DNA from: Elgaria multicarinata webbii
Lineage: Eukaryota > Chordata > Lepidosauria > Squamata > Anguidae
DNA: 64,000 nucleotides
Assembly (NCBI RefSeq): GCF_023053635.1
Contig: NC_086178.1
Coordinates: 48,258,726-48,322,725, forward strand
Direction: 5' to 3'
Below are positions 1 to 12,200 of this stretch, piece by piece (the stretch's first letter is position 1; every line of letters starts with the position of its first letter). A program made the translations under genes and the position numbers. The notes under the pieces are model-generated. The model had not been told where the DNA came from. It made no database searches and worked only from the letters and a program-made list of their open reading frames with translations.

Positions 1-2384
1 TTATTAATTTCTAATACCTTTAGATCACTAGAGACTGTACAGTGTTAAAGGATAGCAATATAACTGATCCCCAAAGCCGTTCTCTGCCTGGAGATATATT
101 TTTGGTGATTGATATGAGATTCCTGCTAAGTGCAGAAATTTGCCAAAAACTGACTTGTAATAAAACATTGCCCTCTGGAGACCAAAAATAGATGTTTTTA
201 ATTTAGATTTTGAACATTCATGTTATTGCTGGTGGGACATTTTGAATGTGCATTTTTATCCATATATAATTAAATTGATTTAACCTCAGTGTCTGTATGT
301 GTTCTTAGCCCAGTTTCTCTCTTTCAAACATCCCAGGATCCTTTCAGTGGCAAAGGGGTACTGCAAGAGTGAAAAGTAAGAGAAATGGGCTGAGGTAGGC
401 GTGTGTATTCTACTGAGTTCATTCGAATCTTTCCCAATAATAAACTCCTAATTCTTGCAGAATATTATTGGAGGGCAAGAAAAGCCCCCCAAAAGATGGT
501 TGTGCATGTGTACTTCCCTCATGTCACAGCAAAATATCCTGGGCCATAGAGCAGTATGCAACAGCTAGCATGGAGATGTGCATGTTAGAAAATAGTGTTG
601 TTGGAAGGAGAAAGGGAGCACCGTCTGCTTCCTTTCTGCCAACACAGGAAACAGCTGGGAAGAACAATTCCGGTGAGGTCCTCTCACCTGCTGGACAACA
701 GCTTTCTGGTGAAGAGGGGTTGCTCCTGGAATACCAATAGGATCTCAAGGAAAGGCGGAATTAAACTCCAAGGATATTTCCCATTCTTTTCCCCCACCCA
801 AAGCATATTTTATGTGGTGAAAGGGGGGTGCTCCTTTAGCAATGAAAGGATCATGAGGGAAAGGATGAATTGGGTGAAAAAATGTATACATTTACACCAC
901 AACTGTTCTGTTGTCCATATTATTATGTAAAAGGTGCATATATACATTGGTGAATGAAACAATTGGTTGATTGTGCCAGTTCCTCCTGTGGCGAGTAATA
1001 CTTTTGACAACTGAAGTCAAACTCTTAATAGGCATTTGAGAGTGAAACAGCATATCATGGTGGAGACATACAAACCTAACTGTATTTCTGGGTCTCTAGA
1101 AAGATCCTTCTAGACTAGAAGCATATGACATAGACAACACATCGTTTTTTAGTTCTACTATGGAACAGTTCCTTTCCTATTGATGTTTCCAACTGAGTCA
1201 GATGTAGCCCACTGGAATAGTTCTTCCTTAAAGTAATCACGCAAAGCTGCAATCCTAAAGAACGTCCTGAAGATAAACTCCATTTCACTCGTTCAAACTA
1301 ATTATATGCAGGCTGAGGGAATTACAACTGTGGTGATGATGATGATAATAAATAAAATAGTAATAATATAAATATAAGCAATAATGAAGCTAATACAGTA
1401 ATTGAAGACCTTTTCACCATGATCAAAATGTGCCCCAACCCAGTTTTATATTTTGTAGGATATGCTGGTTGATCCCATAATGATAGTGTAATATTCCCCA
1501 CACTTGCAATAGATTGGCAGCAGAGAATAGCTGTGCTTTAGCACAGAAGAGGGGAGCACAAATTCTCCTAACTCTTAGGAAGCACCCATAATAGGTACAA
1601 TTTGAACAAGGAAACTGCAATCAGTGGAGAAGCATCAGGTGTTCTCAGTTTCACATTGCTTTAACTCATGGATGTGGAACCTCTGGCCCATGGAGTGTCT
1701 TGGGTACCTCCAATGGGTGGGGCTTGTTATCTCTGATCTCTCAGATCAGAGATAACAACAATGCAGGTGACAAATGGACAGTTCTGGGAGGAGCACCTGT
1801 TCTTCCCAGCACCAGCAGAGTTGTTTCATGCGGTATGTGACTTGGCCAACACTGGGAGGAGCAGCCACTCTGTCTACCATCAACTGAGTTCTTCTGTTTG
1901 ATGTGCGCTGGTGGACAAGGTGATATCAGCGGGTGTGACTGGTATCACTGGGATACAAGGGGCTATTCAGCCCCGCCCCACCTCAAATTGGTTTGGCACT
2001 CCAGCTTTAGCTGGACTACCACTTGCTAAGGTGAAACCAACAAGGGGGAGCTAATGTATTTATTACTCTATTTAGGGATCCACCGGAAAGGCTCTTAGAA
2101 AAATATAGTTAGTAAGATATTCCCTTGGCACAAGCAAGAACCTCTTTAGCAGACCACTCTTGTCATGATTTCACACATCTGTCATTTCAATTTATTCCAG
2201 TCCAGGAAGGCTCAGGCTATCGGATATGATTGAATTATGTAAATATTATTAACTCTGATCCCTTTTCAAAATTACTTAATTGGTCAGCTGTTTCTTCAGA
2301 TCTAACCATTACATCATGGAAACAGCTTATGAAGTTAAAATAGTATTATAATAAAGCTTTCATATCCGCAGCACAAACAAGGCT
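1..2384. other. Intergenic flank, no gene recognised
   Basis: This AT-rich stretch has only short open frames with no recognisable protein signature. It holds a perfect short hairpin at 1724-1758 and a GC-richer patch at about 1660-2030 that may be an old DNA-transposon remnant. In human the gene beyond CEP19 is NRROS, but I see no exon of it here. Confidence 0.6.
1724..1758. repeat. Perfect short palindrome (hairpin)
   Basis: The arms TTGTTATCTCTGATCT and AGATCAGAGATAACAA are exact reverse complements of 16 nt, separated by CTC. The hairpin sits inside GC-richer intergenic DNA and has no coding context. It may be the centre of a decayed fold-back element. Confidence 0.85.
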
Positions 2385-2872
2385 AAATTGACTTGAAGGA
2401 CGCAGACAAGCTGGAGTGTGTTCAGAGGAGGGCAACCAGGATGATCAGGGGTCTGGAAACAAAGCCCTATGAAGAGAGACTGAAAGAACTGGGCATGTTT
2501 AGCCTGGAGAAGAGAAGATTGAGGGGAGACATGATAGCATTCTTCAAATACTTAAAAGGTTGTCACACAGAGGAGGGCCAGGATCTCTTCTCGATCCTCC
2601 CAGAGTGCAGGACACGGAATAACGGGCTCAAGTTAAAGGAAGCCAGATTCCAGCTGGACATCAGGAAAAAACTTCCTGACTGTTAGAGCAGTATGACAAT
2701 GAAATCAGTTACCTAGGGAGGTTGTGGGTTCCCACACTAGAGGCATTCAAGAGACAGCTGGACAAGCATCTGTCAGGGATGCTTTAGGGTGGATTCCTGC
2801 ATTGAGCAGGGGGTTGGACTCGATGGCCTTGTAGGCCCCTTCCAACTCTGCTATTCTATGATTCTATGACTT
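2385..2872 (+). mobile_element. CR1 LINE, 3' end of ORF2 plus 3' tail
   Basis: The frame from 2393 to 2686 reads as the C-terminal end of a CR1 reverse transcriptase, with the family phrases [31 protein letters not shown] and RGDMI. The match continues past a stop with the usual LPREVV-like and DKHL-like segments. The copy ends in the CR1 3' signature, a G-rich 'gactcgatggcc' block followed by two copies of ATTCTATGA at 2856-2872. It is 5'-truncated, as most CR1 copies are, and is non-functional. Confidence 0.9.
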
Positions 2873-3289
2873 CTAAATTGTAACTTATCAGGCACAAATA
2901 GATCCTGTACATTCATAAAATCCTGGAGGGCCTTTAATAGCACATTTAAACATTAGAGTTCTCAAATAATGTTGATACCCACTCCCCACCACAAAGAAAG
3001 CAATTGTTTTAAAATGGTAGCTTTTTAGTATTTTTAAAGAATTACAACTTTACATTTTGGTGTGAAATGGTAATATTACAAATATATACTGCAGTAAATA
3101 TACTGGTGCATTTTTTTAAAAAAAGAGGCAAATGAAGTTCAACTGACAAACTTTGATATCCTACTTACAAACACAAGGCAAAATAATAAATAAGACATAA
3201 ATAACTTCCTTGTTTAGGGCTTTTTAAAAGTCGATATTGCAAGTGGAGGCAGAACCTCCAGGATATTTTTGTGGAGGCAGAACCAGTAT

Positions 3290-3295
3290 TTTATT
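3290..3295 (-). terminator. Candidate CEP19 poly(A) signal
   Basis: TTTATT on the plus strand reads AATAAA on the minus strand, about 280 nt beyond the CEP19 stop. It is the nearest canonical hexamer I noticed downstream of the gene. Its use is inferred. Confidence 0.4.
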
Positions 3296-3571
3296 TACAA
3301 GGCTGTGCACCAGTGCAAAGAACTAGCAAACAGTTGGTAAATAACTCTTTGAGTTGGATCTTTTTTCATTATTTCAGAACGCTTTTTTATATTTTTTTAA
3401 ATGTTAATAAAAAGGAAGAGCATAAGCCTTCATTCAAACTGATAGTACAAAATGCAGCACCTCACCAACAAGATTAGTCAAGTTTTGTTGCAAAACCATG
3501 AGGGGGCATGTTTCAAGCAGGCAATCTTCCCTGTGTGAGCAGACCCCATGAGTTGAAAGCTTGGTTCTGGA

Positions 3572-3930
3572 TCAAAACTCATCTGATTCTGTATCCCATT
3601 CACAGGCTTCAAGCTCCTCATCCTGTGGGAACTCCACCTCTACATTGTAGACAAAATCAGGATCATCTTTCTTTTTCCTGTTCTTTTCAAACAGCTCATC
3701 CATAATTCTTTTCCTTTTAGCTAGCTCCTTGTCATCTAGTTTGTTCAGATCTTCCTCTGGATCAATTGTTTCTTCCCGCTGAATTTGCTCCAAACTCTGA
3801 TCCAAACTTTGTCCCCCCAAGTGGCATCTCAGCAAACGGTGTAATTTTTGTAGTTGTTCCAGTGAGACCCCTCCCAAATAAGCCTTGTGCCGAGGGTTAT
3901 TCTTTAACTGTTCTGCCGCCCTACTGCAGT
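3572..3930 (-). CDS. CEP19: CEP19 last coding exon
   Basis: This exon starts after a TTTGATGCAG acceptor and encodes 118 complete residues and the stop, beginning with the Asp codon split by the intron (D-C-S-R-A-A-E-Q). It holds most of the conserved protein, including the lysine-rich [12 protein letters not shown] stretch and the acidic tail. The open frame extends upstream into the intron, but that part is not exon because it lacks similarity and is AT-rich. Confidence 0.95.
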
Positions 3931-5102
3931 CTGCATCAAAGAAAGCAGTAACAACCAGGTAACAAATAAATAAATAAATAAATCTCCAATACATTTTGGA
4001 AGTATGCATTTAAAATATTTTTTCATAAAGTAAATCTGAGAATGTATGATGTCTTGGAGGATTGTTTCCCACCTCAGAAAAAGTTTCAGATGCATGTCTG
4101 TAATGTGAAAATTGATCAGACAAGAACTGGAGATAAAATCTGGCAGAATTCTGGGACAATTTTTTTAAGTCTGTGTTCACTTTAAACACTTTGACAATTT
4201 AACCCAGGATATTAACCTTGACAGCAGTTGAGTGTCTGTAACACATTGGCAACAAAAATGAAGGTGAGGGGGAACAGTTCATCTGATTGGCAGGCCTTTT
4301 AAAGACAAAACTGTAAACCGTTTTTTTTACTTATGTATTTCTAAAATAAAAATAAAAATAGGGGGTTAGGGGGACCCTTCCTTAGGGTCCCTCCAACCCA
4401 GGGGCCTGGAACAAATGCTGTGAGGGCACTTATAAATCAGCCCCAGGGCTCTATATTGTTTTCTCCCAGAAATGGAGAGATATGCTATAAACTCCCCCCT
4501 CTGTCCCATTTGATCTGCTTTTTGTGGATAGATAAGTTGAATTCTACTATATTGGCCAACAAAGTATGGGAACTAAATGTCAGAAGCAGTGCCTTTCTCA
4601 CACAAGGGTAAAAGTACAGGTGCTGAGATGTGTAGATAAATACCAGCATATACAAGGCTATATGCTTTATTCCCATTTATACATAAACAGTACAATAAAC
4701 AATGTAGCCCAACATCCACCAAACTGAGCTGCTAGAGTAACACCTTTGGAGCAGTGATATCTTCATTTGCCTATTTTGAACGTCAGAAGAGCCCTGTGTT
4801 GGATCAGACCAAAGGCCTATCTGGTCCAGCATCCGGTTCTCCACAGCAGCCGACCAGACGCTTCTTGTACGCCATCTGGTGTTTGGAGCCATGCTGCCTC
4901 TGGGCCTGGAGATAGCAAATAGTTATTGAGAAGGGGGACTACTATAGGCTAGCCAAATGAAACATGCTCTACCTGAGAACTTGGAGAAATTCCGGATCGG
5001 CATGATGCGCTTGCGCACCTTCCTCTTGAGTTGATCTTCATAGATCAAAATAATCGACGGAGGCTGTAATTGGATGCCACACTTCTTTGCAAGGTAAGAC
5101 AT
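3572..5102 (-). CDS. CEP19: CEP19, centrosomal protein 19 (two coding exons)
   Basis: Coding segments are 5102-4973 and 3930-3572 on the minus strand. They join in phase (a GT donor at 4972-4971, an AG acceptor just above 3930, a shared Asp codon) to give about 162 residues, close to the human length of 163. The first segment begins [16 protein letters not shown] and ends in [11 protein letters not shown]. The second holds [15 protein letters not shown], the acidic [20 protein letters not shown] block and the C-terminus EWDTESDEF. Known role of the family: CEP19 sits at the mother centriole and ciliary base, is recruited with CEP350 and FOP, and brings the GTPase RABL2B there to help start ciliogenesis; human loss causes morbid obesity. 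The start was chosen because it aligns with the mammalian N-terminus. The intron (3931-4972) carries a short (AAAT)n tract and a LINE-tail fragment. Confidence 0.96.
3962..3983. repeat. (AAAT)n microsatellite
   Basis: About five AAAT units lie in the CEP19 intron just upstream of the last exon's acceptor. It is an ordinary simple repeat. Confidence 0.8.
4784..4892 (-). mobile_element. LINE 3'-tail fragment (CR1/L2-like, 'GCTGGATCAG' family)
   Basis: Plus-strand reading is gaagagccctgtgttggatc followed by a match to the 'accaaaggcctatct' block. The same block recurs at 40254, 40915 and 50324 on the minus strand, and in sense orientation at 18800 and 21180. The sense copy at 18915 encodes a LINE-like phrase (ATNLDGFKRGLD), which sets the orientation. 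The exact family name is not certain. Confidence 0.65.
4973..5102 (-). CDS. CEP19: CEP19 first coding exon
   Basis: It encodes 43 residues from ATG at 5102-5100 and ends with the first base of a split Asp codon before a CAG|GTAGAG donor. The residues [16 protein letters not shown] and [14 protein letters not shown] match the vertebrate N-terminus. A possible TTCTAG acceptor lies 13 nt upstream of the ATG (5117-5116), so an upstream non-coding exon in the CpG-rich stretch is likely. Confidence 0.93.
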
Positions 5103-5179
5103 CCCCGCTCCTGCTCTAGAAGCTCAATCTGAAGATTATCCCACCCATTTGTGCCTAGTGAGCAACTGGGGGTTTATTC

Positions 5180-5840
5180 GAGAAAAGTGGTTGAGACCAG
5201 GCAGTGATGTTTTAAAAAGGCTTCTCGACCGCTCAGTACAGCTTTTTCAGTGCCTGGGCCGCGGACGGGGAGTTCAGGGGGAAGTCGGTCTCGCAGTCAG
5301 GAGGATCGAGATTTGGCCGGGGCTTTAACCAGCAGCAGCAGCGGAGCGAAACCCCGGCCGCCTCATCTGCTGGGGAAGCAGATGAGTGGCCGGTTCTCCC
5401 TTTCCTTCCCGTTTTCCTCCTCTTGTCAGAATGACGTTGAGCATCAGGTGATGGAGGAAACGGGCGGGCAGGGAGGCGCTCAAGAGAAGTTAGGAAAGCC
5501 GAGCGCCGAGAAATGGAGGCAGGGCACAGGGGCCGGGGTAGCTAGGAGCAGCCCCGGGGGAGCCGGGGAGATCGAAACAGCCACTCGAGGAAAGGGAGAG
5601 GGCCGCGCAGGGCTCCGGTTGAGCTGCTGCCCGTGTTCAGCCACCTGCCTCCCTCCTGCCTCCGATTTCCAAGAGGAAACTTTCAGGGACTCAAACGTGT
5701 CCGACGCACGCTGGGTCCTAGAAAGCCCTTTTCCCTCGCCGGGCGCTCACGTCCTGGCAGATTCCACTAGGGAGGGAGTGACTCACGTCAGATCCCCGAG
5801 CCTTTACAACAGGTGGAGTTTATTCAGTGGAGGCCGAAAA
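5180..5840. promoter_or_regulatory. CpG-rich probable bidirectional promoter, CEP19/PIGX
   Basis: GC content and CpG density rise sharply here against AT-rich surroundings, directly upstream of the CEP19 start and on the 5' side of PIGX. This fits the head-to-head CEP19/PIGX arrangement in human. A 218-codon plus-strand frame crosses the island (5250-5906), but it is arginine/glycine/serine-rich, has no family signature, and is the kind of chance frame CpG islands produce. Transcription start sites cannot be fixed by eye. Confidence 0.7.
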
Positions 5841-7234
5841 TCACTCTGCGTATGCTCAGAGACATGCCTTGAAACCCAACTCTGCACCCTGCTGCCATTT
5901 GAATGATGGGCCTCAAGTCATTTTCAACTCTCTCAAGCGCGCCCCCGGTTGAAAGTTTGTAACCCCCCCAGTATGATTTAAATCACCCATTTCAGATGGT
6001 CTTTTTGTTTTAAAGAAATGTCACCTCTATAAAATAAAAGCCCGCTTAGGGCGCAATCTTATGCATGTTTACACAGACGACGGAAAAGCCCTACAGCTAC
6101 CAGCGTTCCCAAGATATCCATGCTGGTTTGGGAATGCTGCGAGCTGTGGGACTTTTATCTAAGCATGAATTGGATTGCGTCTTTAAACAGTGTGCTAGAG
6201 TCAAGCTCTGCAGAAAACAGCCCCAGCCTCTGTACGGATGCATTCGCACGTACGGCACACACTAATACGTGTGGGGTTCACTCACGTGAAAGCCACATCA
6301 AAAAGGTTAATATGGTTTATTGCCAAACGCAGATGCCTACATACAGGTTCTGCTGCTGGCGCTCCTTTCTCAGCCCGCTGCCGGCTCCGCCCTCTCCTCC
6401 AAGGAGCCTCTCTAAACTCCCCTCCCCATGCCACCTGTAAGCAAGCGCCTCTTAATTAATATAGCTATACGTGTCACCATATACACCCCTTCCCTTACTT
6501 CATCAGTAGCCGTGCAGCGGATCCCCGCCCCCCGTCCCCCTCCAATTCATCACCATAACGACTGTTCAGCGTGGCCACCACATCAGGACCCTTGGCATTG
6601 TTGTCTAAGACGGTGCCTGTCATAGAGTGGTTCGCATGTGTGCGCGGGCCACCCTTGCAAAGATTCTGTGGCGGCTTCTGTTCTTTTCCTTTTCGTCACG
6701 GGCTCTGTTTTATTCGTTTCTCTTTGGGCTGTCAGACACTGACTGACAAAGAGGTCATTCCAGCTATTAATTATGCTTTCCAGTCAGGCGTAAGGAAGAT
6801 GCTCCTGTAGAGGGCCTTGGGCATGCGCAGAAGAGGCAGCGCATATATAAGGTAAGGGGAGCCGGTTCAGGCTTAGTCCTGCACCTTCCAGTGGTGAGGA
6901 AAGAGCTGGTGGCGTCCTTTTCCTCCACTGCTTCTTCCTTCATCGGGGGTGGGTGGGTGCATTGGACATAGAGGGGAGCGTTTGAGAAGATACTAAAGGG
7001 GGTCTCATTAGAGAGTCTGAGGGGATACTCTCAACTTGGATGGATGCTTGTGGATCGCTGTTTCCTAGTGTAGACCAATGGAGAGGGTAGTCAGTATCCT
7101 AGGTTTGGGGCATTGCTAGCTTTCCTTCAGTCCTGATTTGCTGTCAGGGGTTCCCGCTTGATAAATATGCACTCACTGTCAGTAGCTTTCAGATTTGGTT
7201 CCTTACTTTCTGTGTGCTTTTAGATTACCTTCTC

Positions 7235-7305
7235 TACTTTTGTGAACTGCCCAGAGAGCTCCGGCTATTGGGCGGTATAGAAATGCAATAAATAAATAAA
7301 AAATA
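7235..7305 (+). mobile_element. L2-type LINE 3' tail fragment
   Basis: It has the recurrent block 'gcccagagagctccggct' followed by 'attgggcggtatag' and an (AAAT)-type tail. The same tail ends the longer L2-like copy at 47690-48105, which also carries L2 coding similarity. Confidence 0.7.
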
Positions 7306-8079
7306 CTTGCAGATTAGTTCCTTACTTTCTGTGTACAAAATACTTGGGAAAGAAAGCTGATAGAAGGCTAGATGATCCTGTCCATTTTTCGCGGGGGGAG
7401 GGAGATGTGGATGTTGTTTGTTTCTTTAATCGTTTCCAATCTGTTGACAAAAATGTTCATGAAACTCTATGGAGGGTTGCAGTAGCCTTCATCAGGTGTT
7501 GGCCTTAAAGCCTCAAATAAACATGGTTGGCAAAACCAGTGTGGAACTTGCGTGGGTGGGGGTGGGGTGGGGACAAATGTGATTTGGCATTTGGAACTCA
7601 GACTCCATCTCTGTCTTGTACGCAGTTTCTTGGCCAAATTACTTGTCTTTGGGCCTCATTAGTCTGCCTTCTGTGAAATGGGTGCTGGAGCAGAAAACTG
7701 GGTCCAAAATAGTGGTTGCCTGTTTTAGACCTCAGACCTTTGCCTTGTACTTAGGTTCTCGGATTAGTTAGTTTTTCTTCTTCTTTTTTAACCCTCATCA
7801 GTTCCCCTTCTGGGTGTTTGTGACTGGCCATGCCCACCATGGTAGCTATTTTATGAATAGGCAAGCCCAACCCCCATGGGAGCCGTTTTGTGAGAGCACC
7901 CATGTCACTATCAAAATTTCAAATGTCACACCAATCTACAGATATTGGGGACCCTGTGACAGGTTATATTTTCTTCATTTGAAATTGTGATCTTTTTCAT
8001 ATCAGAATATACATCTATGGATCTATAAATCTCTGACAGTACAATCCCTATGGATCTATAAATCCCATCATGCTAGCCT

Positions 8080-8130
8080 GAGTTTATGGAATTTGTAGTC
8101 CAAAATCTCTTGAAGGCTACATCCCACTAT
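8080..8130. repeat. Palindromic DNA-element fragment
   Basis: The 'aatttgtagtccaaaatctc' block matches part of the fold-back family seen nearly whole at 52763-52905, 46203-46325 and 27465-27595. Only one arm survives here. Confidence 0.45.
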
Positions 8131-9164
8131 GTAGCAAAAGCTGTTCCCATAATGCGATTTATTTTTCCTTGCAGTTTCATTCTGAGATGTCAAAGCAGAA
8201 AAAGAATGTGCTCCTTCAGATGGGCATAATATTTTTTTTGTGTATGCCAGAATGCATGCGTAAGTTGAAATCCATTTTCTGCCCTGAAACTAGTTGGTGA
8301 ACTAAAGCAATATACTGACTATTGTACTAGTTGTTTGGCTGTATAGTATGCCATGTGATGCTTACTTGTCCTTTATGGATATGGGATAACATTTTTATTT
8401 AATACATTTATACAGATGCAGATAATTACATTTGTGATTGCATTCTGACATATTTATTGAATGTCATTTTCATTGACGTATAATTAATACTTACACTGTT
8501 CAGCAGTTCTGTGTCCATAGGAATACCTCAGGAGTGCTATAGGTGGTTCGATTCTCTGCATAGATTGTAAAATTAAAATAGCTTAGAAAATATTTTTCCC
8601 TGGACATCTACTTCTTGCCCACCCTTTCTCTTGCTGCATTTGAGTGCCCCTCTCTACCCCCCCACCAAAGAGGGAGAAAATACAATCAGCAGCCAGAGAG
8701 CTGTGTTTTGTTTCCATAGCCAGGAAATACAATGTTGCTTTCTGATCGCTGCTAGTGCGTTTCTCTCTTTTTCTACTAGAAAGAATAAGAAACTCTCAGA
8801 AACACACTGGAGTGTCCTGGATGCTGCAATGCTTGGTGTTTTCTGGTAGAAGGCACAATTGGCAACACAGCCAGCAAGCAGAGAATCCTATTGTTTGTTG
8901 GAAGTTGTAGTTGCTGGAAATGGTGGGGGAGTGGTGGAAAGGTTAGTGCATTTGCCACTGGGTTACCCAGGCAAGCAGTCAGAAGCAAATTGCAATATGT
9001 AAAGTTCTGCCATGACTTCAAGAGATAATTCTCTTTATATTGTTCATAATATTGATAACCTCATTTTTTTCTCCCCTCTAAGGGGCACTCTAGTCATATT
9101 TTTAAGGATGGAAGAGTATCCAACATTTAAATGTGTTGAAATAGTATTTTTTCTGTTTTTATAG

Positions 9165-9222
9165 ACGCACAGAACACATGTCCTGAGATCAGGCAACAAC
9201 TTTTGAAAGATGGCTTTCATAG
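9165..9222 (+). CDS. PIGX: PIGX exon encoding CPEIRQQLLKDGFHR
   Basis: A 58-nt exon between TTTTTATAG and AG|GTGAGT. It starts with two bases of a split codon, reads AQNTCPEIRQQLLKDGFH, and ends with two bases of an Arg codon. It aligns with the human segment MCSEIILRQEVLKDGFHR. Too short to stand out as an open frame, it was found from the similarity and the splice sites. Confidence 0.88.
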
Positions 9223-12200
9223 GTGAGTTTATGCCAATCACATGTTGGGCGGCACTAGTGTGTTAATAAGTCCTGAATCCTTCAAAATTTTGCATCTGAA
9301 CTAATTCATTAAACAATATTAATTAGTGACACATATGTGGACTTGCTGTGGGATAATAGATAACGCTAATGATTAATTGTTGATGTAAGTTTCAGTGTAT
9401 GCTCAGTCATAGGCAGCTCAGTATTCCACTTAGTTATGTTGAAAACCAGTTGCATTAAAGTGATACAGCACTGGAACTTCTTCTCAAGTTCAGCTCCATT
9501 AATACAAAGATGATAATCTTCAATGAAAATTCCTATACAGCCAGATGCCTATGCATGTCTTCCCAGAAGTGAATTCTGCTGAGGTCAATTGGGCTTATTC
9601 TCAAGTTAACTGCACATAACCTTTCCACTTTAGAAAACAATTGCAGACTAAATAATAATAATAATAATAACTGTTACCTGCCTTACCCTCTGGATCGAGG
9701 CGGGGTACAACACAATTGCAAACACCATAAAATACATATAACTAATTAAAACATTTAAAACTAATACATTATTAAAAGCAGCACATTATTAAAAAGGCAT
9801 CTTAAAATTCAACTGAGTAGGCCTGCCAGAAGAGATCAGTCTTTATGGCTTTCTTAAATTCTGGAAGACTGTTGACGAATCTCTCCCGGCAAGCCATTCC
9901 ACAGACTCGGAGCAGCAGAAGAAAAGGTCCTCTGGGTAATAGTTGTCAGCCTTGTTTTTGTTGACTGAAGTAAATTCTTCCCAGAGGACCTGAGTATGTG
10001 GGGCGGATTGTACAGGAGAAGGCGATCCCGCAGGTAGCCTGGATTCAAACCATGTAGGGCTTTAAAGGTGATAACCAACACTTTATGGCGTAGTCCGCAG
10101 GACTGGTATCAGTTTGCGATTGTGTATATTCTTTGGAAAGCATTTGAAATCTGTTGAAAGAGCTTTTTGTTTTCTTATTTTAAATGTTAGAGAACTCCTG
10201 ATTAAGGTAAACCTTGGTACATCTGATGAAGCCATAGGAAGTTGCATGGTGGCAATTAAAGTACACCTTCCAAAAGGATTATATGTGGATCCCTATGAAC
10301 TGATGTCTTTACAAAAGCACAATCTCACTGAGGTATGCAGATATACACAAAGATAAGTTTCTAATGGTGTATAGGGATGTTGTGTATACAAGCAAAACTT
10401 GAGTTTGTTGAAATTCTCCAAATGTATGGACCAACCACAGTATGCATTCAACTCTGTATTCAGTCCAGAAGGTGTGAACTGAGTCAATCCTGCTGAAAAA
10501 CAAACTGAAACAAATTTCTCATACATCTCTAAAGGCATATGGACACTTATCCCTTGTTGGTCACAAATAAGAGTTATGCTTCTAACTACTTTAGATGGGT
10601 GGAGCAAAGCCCACTGAGGCACCGGCATTTGTCTGCCTTCTCTGCAAGAGAAACACAGGGGAGAAGTGAAGTGGCATCACTCCTTGACCTTCTTGATGTC
10701 AGGAAGGTGGAGAGGATTCATTTGGTGCCTTTAAGTGCTGGCTGAGTGCACAACTGGCTTCTCCATGTGGAGAAAGCAAAGAGGGATGAAGCAACTGAGC
10801 TAAAACTCAGGGTCCCCACAACCCAAATCAATAGATTTCACTGGTACAATATGCTATATGGCTAACACAGATTTTATGACAAACAAACTTAGCTCTTGAA
10901 AGTAGATATAACATTAATATAACATCCATTGTGTTTGATATAACATCCACGTTTCAAAGTATCATGTTTCATGCAGTCAGGGTGGTTTTTCCACTTGTGT
11001 TTGTCAAACAGGCCCTCCTCTCTTAAACGCCACATGGAAACCTCTTTTGAAAATGAAGGGATTTTCAAAAGTAGCTTATGGTACACAAAGTAGCATAGGG
11101 ATTTTCTTTTCAAAGATAGAAAGTTAAAAATTTCACTGGCCTAAAATAGCTTTTTAGATTATAAGGGCTGGCGTTAATATTACATTCCTGTATTCATATT
11201 TTATTTTTATTTATTTACATCATTTTCCCCCACTCTTCAGCCAAAAGAGGCTCCCAGAGTTGCTTACTTAGGTTAATAATAAAACAATTCCTGCTCTCAG
11301 GCTTACAGTTTAAAGTACATGACACAAAAGGAAAAGGTATTGGAAGGGAGGTGAGAAGAAAGAGCAGAAACATTTTAAACATTTTATAAGAAACAAACAA
11401 ACAAGCCTTGAGACATAAGATTTCATCACGTTAGAAAGTCTGCTTTGGGAATTCTGCAAGATCTGTATATCATGTTCACATTTTTGTTTTATTTTTATTG
11501 AATTGATACTTTTATTTTAGTATTTGTAATTTTTTACATTCATTCTATCTTAAGCCATGATAATGTTTTACAGAAAAGTGTGGTATAAATATTAAATTAA
11601 CTTACTTAAATTTGACCTGTTCATGAATAAGTAAGGGGCAAATTAGAGGAATATAAAAAGGTAAAATTATCATGGTTTGGGAGAATAGCGCTTATAAAAA
11701 TGAGAATTTTACCAAAAAATTAGTTTTGTGTTTAGAATGTTACCAATTAAGATATCTGAAAAAGAATTAAAGACTTGGCAAAGTATGGTAAACAATTTTT
11801 GCAATGGAGATAGAAGAACGAGAGTTAATAAAAAAAAAAATGGTATAAAATGCAGAGAATAGGGGGATTAGGGCTCCCAAACATTGTTATACTATGTAGC
11901 AAATCAGTTGAGATATGTAATAGAGAGTGTAATAGGAACAGGAGACTTAAGTTGGTTAGAAGAAAAAAGGGAAAAGAGTTAGATTGGAAGTTAGAGAATA
12001 TATATTTTTAAGGATTACAATAAAAAGTTGGGAGGGGGAATAGAGAACCCTCTCTTAAAGAATGTGTTGGAAATCTGGCAAATATATAAAAGGAAATTGG
12101 TTCCGGCCACTTCCCCAATAACACCGGTGGTGGTGGTGAAGAAATTTCCTGAAAATTTAAAAAAAGGGTTGGTAAAAAAATTAAAGGATGAGGAAGTACT

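Larger units (their letters stand above)
5841..9164 (+). other. Probable PIGX first intron and unresolved first exon
   Basis: Somewhere between about 5.2 and 9.1 kb should lie the PIGX exon with the start codon and signal peptide; I could not identify it. A donor-like CCACCT|GTAAGC lies at 6437 and AAG|GTAAGG at 6851, next to a TATA-like TATATAA at 6844-6850. None gives a convincing signal peptide in the needed phase (one base left over). The region also holds an L2-type tail at 7235-7305 and a scrap of a palindromic element near 8090. Confidence 0.5.

Noticed and set aside
5250-5906. 218-codon open frame in the CEP19/PIGX CpG island
   Set aside because: The composition is that of GC-rich DNA read by chance (Gly, Ser, Arg, Glu), with no domain, signal peptide or matching splice donor. 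It probably overlaps promoter or UTR.
6841-6860. TATATAA box followed by AAG|GTAAGG as a PIGX promoter and exon
   Set aside because: The frame entering the donor hits a stop right at the exon end, so it cannot supply the PIGX N-terminus. It remains at most an untranslated exon.
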